From the NCBI RefSeq assembly GCF_023242365.1, contig NZ_JALLIX010000027.1:30218-94217 (forward strand): a stretch of DNA of 64,000 bases. The letters are read 5' to 3'. Under the pieces are notes generated by a model. That model was not told the DNA's origin. It made no database searches and was given only the letters and a program-made list of their open reading frames with translations. Of this stretch, positions 8,725-17,624 are shown one piece after another. Source of the stretch: Pseudomonas sp. MWU13-2100. GTDB taxonomy: Bacteria > Pseudomonadota > Gammaproteobacteria > Pseudomonadales > Pseudomonadaceae. The stretch's first letter is position 1. Each line of letters begins with the position of its first letter. Both the position numbers and the translations under genes were made by a program.

Positions 8725-9666
8725 TCAGGTGGCGCCGCGGGTATTCACGTAAAGCGCATAAAGTGAGGTGGTAGAAGCCATCAGCAGCCGGTTGCGCTTG
8801 GGGCCACCGAAGCACAAGTTGGCGCAGCGCTCCGGCAGGTCGATATGACCGATGGCGGTGCCGTCCGGGGCGAACACGCGCACACCATCCAGGCCTGCCT
8901 CGCCGCTACCCCAGCCGCACCAGAGGTTGCCATCGATGTCGATACGCAAACCGTCAGGCGTACCGACGCCGGCATCGATCAACACTTTTCCGCTATCGAG
9001 TACCTGGCCTTCGCTGACGTTGAAGGCCTTGATGGTGCGCGGTCGTGCGCGGGACTCGACGACGTACAGGGTTTTTTCGTCCGCTGAAAAGGCCAACCCG
9101 TTGGGACCTTGCACGCCTTCGGCGACACAGCTCAACTCGCCATTGAGCGGGTCGATGCGATAGAGGTTGGCAGGGAGTTGCGGGCAACCCTTTTGCCCCA
9201 TGTAATCGCTTGCCAACCCGAAAGGGGGGTCGGTGAACCAGATGGAATCGTCGGACTTGACCACCACATCATTGGGGGAGTTGAGCGGCAGCCCCTGGAA
9301 ATGGCTGGCCAGTACCGTCTGGCTGCCGTCATATTCGGTACGGGTGACCCTGCGGCCGCCGTGCTCGCAGACGATCAGGCGGCCCTGGCGGTCGCGCGTC
9401 ATGCCATTGGCCTGGTTCGATGGGTAGCGCCATACGCTAAGCGCGGCGCTTTGTTCGTCCCACTTGAGGATTCGGTCGTTGGGCAAGTCCGTGAACAGCA
9501 CATGGCGGGCGTCACCGAACCACACCGGCCCTTCGGCCCAACGCAGGCCACCCGCGACGCGCTCAACCTTCGCATGCGCCAGCCGATAATGGCTGAAGCG
9601 CGGGTCGAGTTCGCGGACGGCGGGGTCGGGGGTTCGCAGGCTGGGTTGCCAGGGAAAGTCGGGCAT
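8725..9666 (-). CDS. SMP-30/gluconolactonase family lactonase
   Basis: 313 residues with the six-bladed propeller signatures of the SMP-30/LRE family: LRWAEGPVWF near residue 41 (metal-binding Glu), LNSPNDVVVKSDDSIWFTDPP (Asn-Asp), GPNGLAFSADEKTLYVVES, and GTPDGLRIDIDGNLWCG (Asp). These enzymes open sugar or aldonic lactones with a divalent cation. No signal peptide is visible, so it is likely cytosolic. It lies between an amidohydrolase and a binding protein on the same strand, fitting a pathway that passes through a lactone intermediate. Confidence 0.88.
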   Translation of the reverse strand: MPDFPWQPSLRTPDPAVRELDPRFSHYRLAHAKVERVAGGLRWAEGPVWFGDARHVLFTDLPNDRILKWDEQSAALSVWRYPSNQANGMTRDRQGRLIVCEHGGRRVTRTEYDGSQTVLASHFQGLPLNSPNDVVVKSDDSIWFTDPPFGLASDYMGQKGCPQLPANLYRIDPLNGELSCVAEGVQGPNGLAFSADEKTLYVVESRARPRTIKAFNVSEGQVLDSGKVLIDAGVGTPDGLRIDIDGNLWCGWGSGEAGLDGVRVFAPDGTAIGHIDLPERCANLCFGGPKRNRLLMASTTSLYALYVNTRGAT

Positions 9667-9691
9667 GGTCGGTTTCTCCAGAAGGTCGGCT

Positions 9692-10522
9692 TCAGCGGTA
9701 CAGGGTGTTTGGATTGGTGACCAGAACCGCCTGCGCTACCGCGGGGTCGGCACAGGTCTGGAGCACGAAGTCCAGCAACAGGGCGTCGTCGGGTACCTCG
9801 CCCTTGACGTTCGGATGGGGCCAGTCGGAACCCCAGATCGTCCTGTCCGGGGCACATTCGAGAAAGCGCCGAGCCCAGGACAGACCTTGTGGCCAAGGGC
9901 CTGCGGCGCCTTGCATGGCGCGGTCGATGCCCGACACCTTGATCCAGCGGTCCGCTCGTTTCAGATGCTGTTCCAGTGCCTTGAGCGGGGCCGCTTCGAT
10001 CGGTTGGCTCAGGTCCAGGCGCGCCATATGGTCGATGACCAGCGGCGTATGCAAGGTTTTCCAGGCATCGAGCACGGGCAGCAAGACATCGATTTCACCG
10101 TGCAACAGTACGTGCCAGCCCAGGGGGGCGACGCGTTCGGCAAGTCGGCGCAGATACTCCGGGTCACGGTTGCCGGGAAGATGTCCCATCAAGTTGAAAC
10201 GGATGCCCCGCAGCCCGCCATCATGCAGCGCCTGGAGCTGATCATCGGTGGTGCTGTCGTCGATCAAGCCAATGCCCCGATATCGCCCGTTGCTGGCGGC
10301 AATGGCAGAAAGGATGGCGCCATGGTCGGTGCCATAGGGCGCGGCCTGCACCAGCACCCCGTGTTCGATACCCAAGCTTCGATGCAGCTCAAGCAAGGCC
10401 TCGAACGGCGCGGGTGCGGGGCGGTAGGCGGCATTGGTCGGCAGCGGGAATTGATCCCACGGACCGTAGATGTGGGTATGGCAGTCCCACGCGCCTGCTG
10501 GAAGGAGTGTGTGCATGGTCAT
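9692..10522 (-). CDS. Amidohydrolase, 2-pyrone-4,6-dicarboxylate lactonase-like
   Basis: 276 residues with a TIM-barrel metal hydrolase pattern: WDCHTHIYGP (HxH) at residues 12-22, an internal GIRFNLMGH segment, VIDHMARLD, and the C-terminal GSDWPHPN carrying the catalytic aspartate. The layout matches the LigI-like branch of amidohydrolase_2, which opens pyrone or other lactone dicarboxylates. A second ATG two codons downstream is equally possible as start. It is 25 nt upstream of the SMP-30 gene, so two lactone-opening folds sit side by side. Confidence 0.85.
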   Translation of the reverse strand: MTMHTLLPAGAWDCHTHIYGPWDQFPLPTNAAYRPAPAPFEALLELHRSLGIEHGVLVQAAPYGTDHGAILSAIAASNGRYRGIGLIDDSTTDDQLQALHDGGLRGIRFNLMGHLPGNRDPEYLRRLAERVAPLGWHVLLHGEIDVLLPVLDAWKTLHTPLVIDHMARLDLSQPIEAAPLKALEQHLKRADRWIKVSGIDRAMQGAAGPWPQGLSWARRFLECAPDRTIWGSDWPHPNVKGEVPDDALLLDFVLQTCADPAVAQAVLVTNPNTLYR

Positions 10523-10569
10523 CAGCTCGAATCAGGAAAAGCCCTGCCCATCAAGGCCGGGCGGGCAGA

Positions 10570-11388
10570 TCAGTCGCAGCGGGCGGTCATGCCACCGTCG
10601 ACGACGATTTCGGTACCGGTCACGAAACGCGATTCGTCGCTGGCCAGAAACAGCGCCGCGTTGGCGGTATCCCGGCCATCGCCCATGAAGCCCAGGGGAA
10701 TTCGTGCCAGGCGGCTGTCGAGCAGCTTGTCGATGTCGCCGCCGGTGCGTTGCCCGGCCAGGCGTACTTCCACCATCGGGGTATGCAATTGTCCGGGGAC
10801 GACGGTATTCACGCGGATACCTTTCTTGGCGTATTCGACCGCTGTCACTCGCGATAGCTGAATCACCCCGGCCTTGCTGGCGGCATAGGCCACTTGTGCC
10901 GAACCGGTCCAGCGAATGCCGGAAGTCGAGGCGGTGTTGATGATCGAGCCGCTGCCCTGAGCTTCCATGATCGGCAGCACATGCTTGCACGTCAGGTAGA
11001 CGCTCTTGAGGTTCAAGGCGATCTGTGCGTCCCATTTGTCCTCGTCCAGCGCCACGGCACCGCCGGCTGAAGAGCCACCGACGTTATTGACCAGAATGTC
11101 CACCCGCCCGTAGGTCTGCTTGCAGGTGGCAACCATCGCGGCGACGGATTCACTGTTGGTGACGTCGCAGGCGAGCGACACGACGTCCCCGCCGATGTCC
11201 TTGATGCGGCGGATGGTTTCCTCCATGGCATCGAGGTTCTTGTCGACCGCGAAGATTTTCGCGCCGGCCTGGGCGAACAGTACCGCCACGGCGCGACCAT
11301 TGCCCCAGCCAGGCCCTACGCAGCCGGCGCCGGTGACAATGGCCACTTTGCCTTGCAGGCGGGTGTTTGAAGTATTGAGTTCAGTCAT
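10570..11388 (-). CDS. SDR family NAD(P)-dependent oxidoreductase
   Basis: 272 residues from ATG 11388 (TGAGGA upstream), giving MTELNTSNTRLQGKVAIVTG. The cofactor turn is widened (VTGAGCVGPGWGNGRAVA) compared with the usual TGxxxGxG. The catalytic Ser-Tyr-Lys set is present (INTASTSG and YAASKAG), as are DVTN and NNVGG, so an active dehydrogenase is expected. It lies in the minus-strand operon between the CMD gene and the amidohydrolase. The likely step is oxidation of a hydroxyl before lactone opening, which is inference from gene order. Confidence 0.88.
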   Translation of the reverse strand: MTELNTSNTRLQGKVAIVTGAGCVGPGWGNGRAVAVLFAQAGAKIFAVDKNLDAMEETIRRIKDIGGDVVSLACDVTNSESVAAMVATCKQTYGRVDILVNNVGGSSAGGAVALDEDKWDAQIALNLKSVYLTCKHVLPIMEAQGSGSIINTASTSGIRWTGSAQVAYAASKAGVIQLSRVTAVEYAKKGIRVNTVVPGQLHTPMVEVRLAGQRTGGDIDKLLDSRLARIPLGFMGDGRDTANAALFLASDESRFVTGTEIVVDGGMTARCD

Positions 11389-11398
11389 GCATGCATCC

Positions 11399-11959
11399 TC
11401 AGGAAAGACGGGTGGGAAGTTCAGGGGCCACGCCAACCGGTGGCGGCACCTCGAACACCTTGATGGTCATGGAAATCAGCGTGTAGTAGCCGGCGATGCC
11501 CACCAGGTCGACCAGGGCGGTTTCGCCCAGTACGCGGCTGATGTCCTGATACAGGTGGTCGTCGACCTGGCGGGTGTCATGCAGCTGGCGGATAAAGGCG
11601 TATACCAGCGCTTCGTCTTCGTCCTCGAAAACCGGTTGCCGGTCATCGCGAATGGCGTCGATCACGGCAGGGGACAGACCGGCCTCCAGGGCGAATGGCT
11701 TATGTGCGGCCCACTCGTATTCCGCCAGCCAGTGGCGGCCGAGCAGCAGGATGGCCAGCTCCGAAAGGCGGGGCTCCAGGCTACTGTCGTAACGGCAATA
11801 ACGACCTAGGCTTTGTGCGCACTGGGCCAACTCCGGGCGGTGCAGCCAGATGGCGAGTGGACCACGCACGCCTTTGCGCGGGCCGGTTGCGATGGCGTCG
11901 TAGATAACTTGCTGGGCTTGATTCAGATGCTCGGGGTCTATCGCTTTCAAACGATTCAT
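11399..11959 (-). CDS. Carboxymuconolactone decarboxylase (CMD) family protein
   Basis: 186 residues from ATG 11959; the frame continues to a TTG at 11977, which lacks a ribosome site. It is all-helical, with the family's conserved region SELAILLLGRHWLAEYEWAAHKPFALEAGLS. The CxxC pair of AhpD-type members is absent, so peroxidase activity is unlikely and the gamma-carboxymuconolactone decarboxylase-like branch fits better. It is 14 nt after the DctA-like gene and 10 nt before the SDR gene, firmly within the operon. Its true substrate is not known. Confidence 0.82.
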   Translation of the reverse strand: MNRLKAIDPEHLNQAQQVIYDAIATGPRKGVRGPLAIWLHRPELAQCAQSLGRYCRYDSSLEPRLSELAILLLGRHWLAEYEWAAHKPFALEAGLSPAVIDAIRDDRQPVFEDEDEALVYAFIRQLHDTRQVDDHLYQDISRVLGETALVDLVGIAGYYTLISMTIKVFEVPPPVGVAPELPTRLS

Positions 11960-11973
11960 GGTCGGATTCCTGA

Positions 11974-13299
11974 TCAAAGATTCTGGGAGTGGGGCTGGCG
12001 ATGCGCGCTGGGCGGTACGCTGGGTTCGGACGGCGCACGCAGCAGGCTTTTACCGGCGCTGCGCCCAGTCTCGCGTTTGAAGGCCTCGGCATCGAAGGCG
12101 CCTTCCCAGCGAGCGATGGCGTACACGGCAATGGTGTTGCCGATGATGTTCACCAGGGCGGTTGCCGTGGCCATCATCCGGTCAATACCAAACAACAGGC
12201 CCAAGCCACCCAAGGGCAGGCTTTGCACCGATTGCAGGGTGGCTGCCAGTTTGATGAAGGCGCCGCCGGCCACCGTGGTCCCGCCCTTTGAGGTCAGGCT
12301 GAGAATCGCCAGCAGGCCGATCTGTTGCCAGATCGAAAAGGGCGTGTCGGTGGCCTGGGCAATGAAGCCGATGGCGACGGCCATGTAGATGGAGGTGCCG
12401 TCCAGGTTGAAGCTGTAGCCGGCGGGTAGCACAAAGCCGACCACCACCTCGTCACAGCCAGTACGCTTGAGTTTTTCCAGCAGTCTCGGGAAGGCCACTT
12501 CACCGGAAGCAGTACCCAGCACCAACAGTATTTCTTCGCGAATCACTTTCAGGACGGTCCAGAACGGCAGGCCAATCGACCAACTGATGGTTCCCAGTAC
12601 ACCGAACACGAAGAACAGCGAGGCTGCGTAATAGACGCCAATCAACTTCAGGAGGTAGAGCAGGGTGGCGCCGCCGTAACTGCCCACCGCGGCGGCCATG
12701 GCACCAAAGGCACCCAGAGGAGCCAGTTTCATGATGAAGCCGAGCATCTTGAACAACACGCTTTGGGCTTCGTCGATCCCCTTGACGATCAACGAGTCCG
12801 GCCCGGCGACTCGGTTGATCGCCATCCCGGCCAGCAGCGAAATCATCAGCACCTGGATGATGTCGCCCTTGGCGAAGGCATCGACCAAGGTGTGCGGGAT
12901 AAGGCCTAACAGATAGTCGATCACCGAAATGCTGCCGGCACTCGCGGTAGCCTTGATGGCTTCTGCCGATTCGTTGAGGTTGCCGGCGTGCAACCCGGCA
13001 CCGGGCTGAATCAGGTTGACCAACACCAGGCCGACGACCATCCCCAAGGTACTGATCACTTCAAAGTACAGCAGGGATTTCATGCCCAGGCGGCCCAGCT
13101 TGCGCATGTCCTTGACGTGTGCGAGGCCGTGCACCAGGGTGAAAAACACGATGGGCGCGAGCATCATCTTCAGCAGAGCGATAAACGCCTGGCCGAGGGG
13201 TTTCATGGCGATCGCCCAACTGGGCGCCAGTAACCCCAGCAATACGGCCGCTAGCAGCGCGACCAGTACTTGTACATGCAGCTTCTTCAAATGTTTCAT
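11974..13299 (-). CDS. dctA: DctA-type C4-dicarboxylate/cation symporter
   Basis: 441 residues of the DAACS family: MKPLGQAFIALLKMMLAPIVFFTLVHG near the start, the reentrant LTSKGGTTVAGGAF segment and the FNLDGTSIYMAVA / GIDRMMATATALVNIIGN motifs of the transport core. It matches DctA in length and layout but is clearly a specialised paralogue: it heads a catabolic operon, 14 nt before the CMD gene. It is an inner-membrane importer of a di- or tricarboxylate-like acid, driven by H+ or Na+. The symbol names the family, not a proven housekeeping role. Confidence 0.85.
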   Translation of the reverse strand: MKHLKKLHVQVLVALLAAVLLGLLAPSWAIAMKPLGQAFIALLKMMLAPIVFFTLVHGLAHVKDMRKLGRLGMKSLLYFEVISTLGMVVGLVLVNLIQPGAGLHAGNLNESAEAIKATASAGSISVIDYLLGLIPHTLVDAFAKGDIIQVLMISLLAGMAINRVAGPDSLIVKGIDEAQSVLFKMLGFIMKLAPLGAFGAMAAAVGSYGGATLLYLLKLIGVYYAASLFFVFGVLGTISWSIGLPFWTVLKVIREEILLVLGTASGEVAFPRLLEKLKRTGCDEVVVGFVLPAGYSFNLDGTSIYMAVAIGFIAQATDTPFSIWQQIGLLAILSLTSKGGTTVAGGAFIKLAATLQSVQSLPLGGLGLLFGIDRMMATATALVNIIGNTIAVYAIARWEGAFDAEAFKRETGRSAGKSLLRAPSEPSVPPSAHRQPHSQNL

Positions 13300-13373
13300 A
13301 GGTAATCCTCGCCCCGGTGGGCGTCATTATTTTTGTATTCGGGCACAGGTTGTTCGGATGGCTCTCCAGGCGA

Positions 13374-14018
13374 TCAACGGCAGTAGGGAAGGTAGAGATT
13401 GAACTGTGTACAACCGACATCGAGTGGTCGCCGCATGGCATCCAGGGCACTTGATGGAATGCAGTAGTCGAAGGTCGCAATCAGAGACAGGCTGCGTCCG
13501 TGCTCAACCAGGGGCGTCAGGTTTTCACCCCACTGCCGTGTTAAGACGCCAGTTATCGTGTTGATCTGGGTGTCAACGGCGCTGATGAAGCTTTCCATGT
13601 CGACGTCAGCGGGCATGTTCCAGCTCATCAGCAGGAGGGAGGCGGCCTGGCCTGGACGACGCGATTCGGCGCAGGTCCTGAGAACGATCCGCTGCCGCCC
13701 GACGGTTCTGGGCAAGATGCGACGGCTCCAGGGTGTGGAGCGTGCGCCCGAGACACTCAGGTACTGCGCAGTGTTCAACACCTCTTCGTTCTCAAGCTCG
13801 TAGAGCGCGAGGTAGCGTGGCCAGCCTTCGCTGCACACCCAACGCCGGCCGTCGAGAAAGCCCGGCAGCGCGAGGCGCTGTGGGAAGTGCTCGGTGTCAT
13901 ACCAGTCGTTGAACTCCTCCTCCTGGGAGGAGGGGGGTTGCATCAGCACAAGCAACAGCGCGCCGTTCATGATGCGTTTGTCGAGAGTGGGCAGGGCGGT
14001 ACGACTGGAGTCAGGCAT
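13374..14018 (-). CDS. Uncharacterised protein with EthD-like / dimeric alpha-beta-barrel features
   Basis: 214 residues. The segment FNDWYDTEHFPQRLALPGF near residues 36-54 is typical of small dimeric alpha-beta-barrel proteins in which a ferredoxin-like half binds a small ligand; the second half (LLLMSWNMPADVDMESF) may be a second copy of the fold. The start at ATG 14018 has no strong ribosome site, and ATG 13970 (MNGALLLVLMQ) is an alternative. It is the first gene on the minus strand after the divergent LysR gene, with 74 nt to the transporter. Function unknown; an isomerase or ligand-sequestering role in the pathway is possible. Confidence 0.7.
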   Translation of the reverse strand: MPDSSRTALPTLDKRIMNGALLLVLMQPPSSQEEEFNDWYDTEHFPQRLALPGFLDGRRWVCSEGWPRYLALYELENEEVLNTAQYLSVSGARSTPWSRRILPRTVGRQRIVLRTCAESRRPGQAASLLLMSWNMPADVDMESFISAVDTQINTITGVLTRQWGENLTPLVEHGRSLSLIATFDYCIPSSALDAMRRPLDVGCTQFNLYLPYCR

Positions 14019-14096
14019 TTGGAGTTGTTCATTGTTGTTCTCCTATTTGTGTTCAGCATAGAGAACCCTAAAAAACTAGACAAAAACCTTTTATTG

Positions 14097-14121
14097 ATAG
14101 CAATCTATGCTTTAAAAGCAT
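14097..14121. promoter_or_regulatory. Candidate LysR-type operator in the divergent promoter
   Basis: ATGCTTT-A-AAAGCAT at 14107-14121 is a perfect 7+7 inverted repeat containing TGC-N7-GCA (T-N11-A), the classic LTTR box. A second partial repeat ATAG-N4-CTAT (14097-14108) overlaps it. It lies 12 nt before the GTG start of the LysR gene, a position suited to autoregulation and control of the divergent operon. Confidence 0.6.
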
Positions 14122-14133
14122 GGGGTCAAGGTC

Positions 14134-15066
14134 GTGGATATTCGAGAGCTGCGCACGTTCGTTCAGGTGGCACATGCGGGCAGCTTCAGCCGCGCAGCGC
14201 GCGATCTGTATATCGCCCAACCGGCACTTAGCCGTCAGATCGCCAAGCTTGAAGATCAGCTCAATGTCACGTTGCTGACCCGTCATGGTCGCGGTGTCGA
14301 GTTGACGGCTGCTGGCGCGCGGCTGTTGGAGCGCGCGGAAATGATGCTCCACTACCTGCAGGAAACCACCGATCATGTGCGCAACAGTGCGCAGGAGGAA
14401 CGCGGGCATCTGGCGATCGGCCTTCCCCCGGCAATCGGCGCGGTCATCGGCCCGCAATTGATCAGGAGCTTCCGCGAACTCTGGCCCAAGGCCTCGTTGC
14501 ATGTGCGCGAAGGGCTCAGCAGCTCCTTGCAGGAGTGGGTACTGGATGGACGGGTGGACCTGGCAGTGGTCTATAACCAACCGCTGCTTGAAGCTTTTGA
14601 AGTGCGCCCGCTGTTCAGCGAGCCGATGGTGGTAGTCGGCCCCGTCGGCGAACCGGCTCGTGCGTTTCGTATCCATGAGTTGGCGGATCTGCCGCTGATC
14701 ATGCCGAGCCTGCCGCACAGTAACCGACGGTTGGTCGAGCAGGCTGCCGTGCAGAGTGGGGTCAGGCTTAGAATTGAAGTGGAAGTGGACAGCGTGGATC
14801 TGACCAAGCGCCTGGTTCAGGCCGGTCTCGGCTACTCGATCCTGGCCAACGCGGCGGTGCAGGATGAAATCGCACAGAAAAAGTTGGTCGCCCACTCCAT
14901 CGAGCGTCCCGCCATTCGTTCCACTGTGACCTTGACGACGTTGCGTGAGCGTCGCACCAGCCGGCTGGCCGCCAGCTGGGAGACGCTATTGATCACCCAC
15001 CTGAAGTTTCTGGTCACTCAGGGGGCCTGGAAGGATGCGGCTGTCTGGCTGGCGCCTGACGAGTGA
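14134..15066 (+). CDS. LysR family transcriptional regulator
   Basis: 310 residues; GTG 14134 has AAGG 5 nt upstream and gives the standard start (M)DIRELRTFVQVAHAGSFSRAA. The winged HTH fills residues 1-60 (PALSRQIAKLEDQLNVTLLTR) and a type-2 periplasmic-binding-like effector domain follows (GHLAIGLPPAIG, WVLDGRVDLAVVY, GLGYSILANAAV). The nitrogen-assimilation-control/CynR-like subfamily fits. It is divergent from the acid-catabolism operon that ends at 6964 and most likely controls it through the operator before its own start. The inducer is unknown. Confidence 0.92.
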   Translation: MDIRELRTFVQVAHAGSFSRAARDLYIAQPALSRQIAKLEDQLNVTLLTRHGRGVELTAAGARLLERAEMMLHYLQETTDHVRNSAQEERGHLAIGLPPAIGAVIGPQLIRSFRELWPKASLHVREGLSSSLQEWVLDGRVDLAVVYNQPLLEAFEVRPLFSEPMVVVGPVGEPARAFRIHELADLPLIMPSLPHSNRRLVEQAAVQSGVRLRIEVEVDSVDLTKRLVQAGLGYSILANAAVQDEIAQKKLVAHSIERPAIRSTVTLTTLRERRTSRLAASWETLLITHLKFLVTQGAWKDAAVWLAPDE

Positions 15067-15111
15067 TCAGGGGCTCTACCTCTAGCGCCTACCTTGCCAG
15101 TTGCTGATTGC

Positions 15112-16021
15112 TCAGCCTCCTTTCACTTGGCCGGTGACGGGAGTGTCGGCGTACACACGCTTTGCAAACTCGGCAATGGCATGTGCCATTTCTCGCGGCC
15201 GTTCCGGCGCCATGGCATGCCCGGCTCCTGGTAGCGTCCGGGCTTCGACCCGATCACCGAGCATCGACTTCAGAATATTGGGTATGACCACTGCATCATT
15301 GCTGCCCTGAAGGTCGAGGATCGGTACGCTGGCGCCCGCCGACCAATACTGGTCGATGGGTGTTGCATCGCGTGCCTGTGCCTCTGCCTTGTGTGTGGCC
15401 TCGTACCAGCCGCTCAGCCAGGGATGAGGGTCATTGCCGGGGGCGAAAAAAGCTTGCTGCAGATACTTCAAACGCTGTGCTTCGGGCAGGGCGTAATTAC
15501 CCGAGCCAGTGATGGCCTCAACCATCCTGCCATAGGGCTTATTCCGAATAACCAGGGGGGAACTTCCCTACCGAGGCCGCCGCCATCACCACGCCTTTGA
15601 CCAGGTCGGGGCGATCCACGGCGAGCACGCGTGCGGGTTGGCTGCCCCAGGCATGACCGACCACGATGGCCGGGCCGGTCTTTTCATGGTCCATCAACAG
15701 GGCGACATCCGCCGCAAAGTCATGGAGCGTCAGGTTGTTCAATGGGCCTTGGCTGCCATTCACGCCTCGAGGTTCTGGACGCAAGACCCGGAATCCGTCC
15801 TGGGCCAGGTAGCCTGCGACTTCATCGTAATCCTGCGCTCCGCGCCCCAGGGACGGCAGGATGACGATGGTCTTGCCCGCCCCCTGTTCGTAAGCCTCTA
15901 TCTTGATAGCACCTTGGTTGACCGTTATTCGGTTGACGGGGGATGACGCCTCCGTTGCGAACAAGGGGGTGCTGAGACAGGCAGTGAGTACCAGCAGGAG
16001 TCGAGTCTGTTTTGCTTTCAT
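15112..16021 (-). pseudogene. Frameshifted paralogue of the exported alpha/beta-hydrolase-fold gene
   Basis: Two frames on one strand together cover a whole copy of the 6964-7851 protein. The first (16021 to stop at 15539) has a signal peptide (MKAKQTRLLLVLTACLS), LPSLGRGAQDYDEVAGYL and GHAWG, and ends GKFPPGYSE. The second continues KPYGRMVEAITGSG...QAFFAPGND to 15112. The intact paralogue reads STEKP where this gene has GAA-T-AAG-CCC, so one extra base near 15541 breaks the frame. Like its paralogue it has Ala (15650-15652) in place of the nucleophile Ser. A sequencing error would restore a single protein of about 302 residues. Confidence 0.85.
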
Positions 16022-16289
16022 GGGGAGTCCTTATTGTTTTTGTGTAACACGCGATACGTAGAGAGCGATCGCAGTTTCAGGACAGCCTGCGGCGAATGAC
16101 AAATACCATGTCGACATGGGCATCCATGCTTGAGCGGCATCATCGGCAGGGATGCTTGAGGAGACCTGTCACGCCTCAGGATATGCTCCGCTGGCATGAG
16201 TACGTATGGCCTAAAGGTCTTGGTCGAGAGGGACGCTGCTGGCATATGCTCGGCCGCGTCGAATCTCAAAAAACAATAATGGAAGACTC
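16022..16289. promoter_or_regulatory. Intergenic region with a 14-bp perfect palindrome upstream of the MFS gene
   Basis: CCATGTCGACATGG occupies 16106-16119, about 170 nt upstream of the MFS start and about 85 nt upstream of the frameshifted hydrolase. It lies between divergent genes, so it may be an operator for either. No regulator gene is adjacent apart from the LysR gene 1 kb away, and the palindrome does not match that gene's operator. Confidence 0.4.
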
Positions 16290-17585
16290 ATGACAACAAT
16301 GACCCGTGCGCAGGAGCACCTGTGCAGCGACGTGGAGTCGAGTGCTTGCCGCAAGGCGGCAATACGCTTGATCCCACTGTTGGCCATCGCCTATTTCGTC
16401 AACTACCTGGATCGCACCAATATCGGTTTTGCCGCCCTGACGATGAATCAGGATCTGGGCTTGAGCGCCTCTCAATTCGGCTTTGCCGCCGGTGTTTTCT
16501 ACATCGGTTACTGCCTGTTCGAAGTCCCCAGCAACCTGGCGCTGTATCGGTTTGGCGCTCGCCGCTGGATGGCGCGCATCATGATCACCTGGGGCCTTTG
16601 TGCGGCAGCCACGGCGCTTGCCCAGGGGCCGATCAGCTATGCCGTGATTCGTCTGCTGGCCGGCATCGCGGAGGCCGGCTTCTTTCCCGGCGTCATCTTT
16701 TTCCTGTCACTGTGGTTCCCTGCGCATTACCGCACCCGGATGATGGCCTGGTTTCTGTTTGCGATTCCCATGTCATCCGTTTTGGGCGGGCCCTTGTCGG
16801 CGGCCATGCTGGCAATGGACGGCTGGTTGAATGTGGCTGGCTGGCAATGGCTTCTGGTGCTGCAAGGCCTGCCGGCTTGTGTCCTGGGTGTGCTGTGCTT
16901 GAAAGTCCTGTCCGATCGCCCCGCTGAGGCGCAATGGCTGACCCCGCAAGAGAGGATTGTGTTGCAGGCGGCGCTCGATGCCGAGCATCAGCAGCGCAGC
17001 AGCCTGAACTTTAGCCAAGCGCTCAAGGACGTACGCGTCTGGCTACTGGCGGCCATCCTGTTCTGTTACATCATCGGCATATTGGGCATTGGCGTCTGGT
17101 TACCGCAGATCCTGAAAAGTCACGACTTGAGCACGATGCAGATTGGCTTCGTCTCCTCCGTTCCTTATCTGGTGGCCAGTGTCGCCATGTTGCTTTGGGC
17201 CAAGGTGTTGGCACACAAGCGGCGTTATATCAAACATCTGGCCATTACCTGTGGGGTCGGCGCCGCCGGGTTCCTTTTTTCGGTTATCTACAGTGATTTA
17301 CTGCCGGCCTTGATTGGCCTGACCGTCGCTCTGATCGGGCTGAGTTCGGTACGCACCTGCTTTTACAGCATTCCTGCCACTTTCCTGAGCAAGGAAGCGG
17401 CGGCTGGCGGCATTGCCTTCATCAATGCGGTCGGCAGCCTCGGCGGGCTGGTAGGGCCTTATGGTGTCGGCTGGCTCAAGGACCTTACCCATTCATTCAC
17501 CGCTGGCCTGTTGGGCATGGCCGGTATGTTGTGTCTGGCCGCTGTGTTGACTTGCATCTTGCGGGTCATCGTCAAAGAGGCCTGA
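16290..17585 (+). CDS. MFS transporter of the anion:cation symporter (ACS) type
   Basis: 431 residues, ATG 16290 with GGAAG upstream. The signature FVNYLDRTNIGFAAL...LGLSASQFGFAAGVFYIGYCLFEVPSNL in helices 1-2 is typical of ACS carriers for phthalate, tartrate, glucarate or similar organic anions. Around twelve membrane helices with a central loop (LSDRPAEAQWLTPQERIVLQ) are present. It lies between the hydrolase pseudogene and a chemoreceptor, with a terminator immediately after it. It probably imports an organic acid; the substrate is not identifiable. Confidence 0.9.
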   Translation: MTTMTRAQEHLCSDVESSACRKAAIRLIPLLAIAYFVNYLDRTNIGFAALTMNQDLGLSASQFGFAAGVFYIGYCLFEVPSNLALYRFGARRWMARIMITWGLCAAATALAQGPISYAVIRLLAGIAEAGFFPGVIFFLSLWFPAHYRTRMMAWFLFAIPMSSVLGGPLSAAMLAMDGWLNVAGWQWLLVLQGLPACVLGVLCLKVLSDRPAEAQWLTPQERIVLQAALDAEHQQRSSLNFSQALKDVRVWLLAAILFCYIIGILGIGVWLPQILKSHDLSTMQIGFVSSVPYLVASVAMLLWAKVLAHKRRYIKHLAITCGVGAAGFLFSVIYSDLLPALIGLTVALIGLSSVRTCFYSIPATFLSKEAAAGGIAFINAVGSLGGLVGPYGVGWLKDLTHSFTAGLLGMAGMLCLAAVLTCILRVIVKEA

Positions 17586-17624
17586 CGACGAAATGGCGAG
17601 TCTCCAGACCGCCTGACTGCCCCG

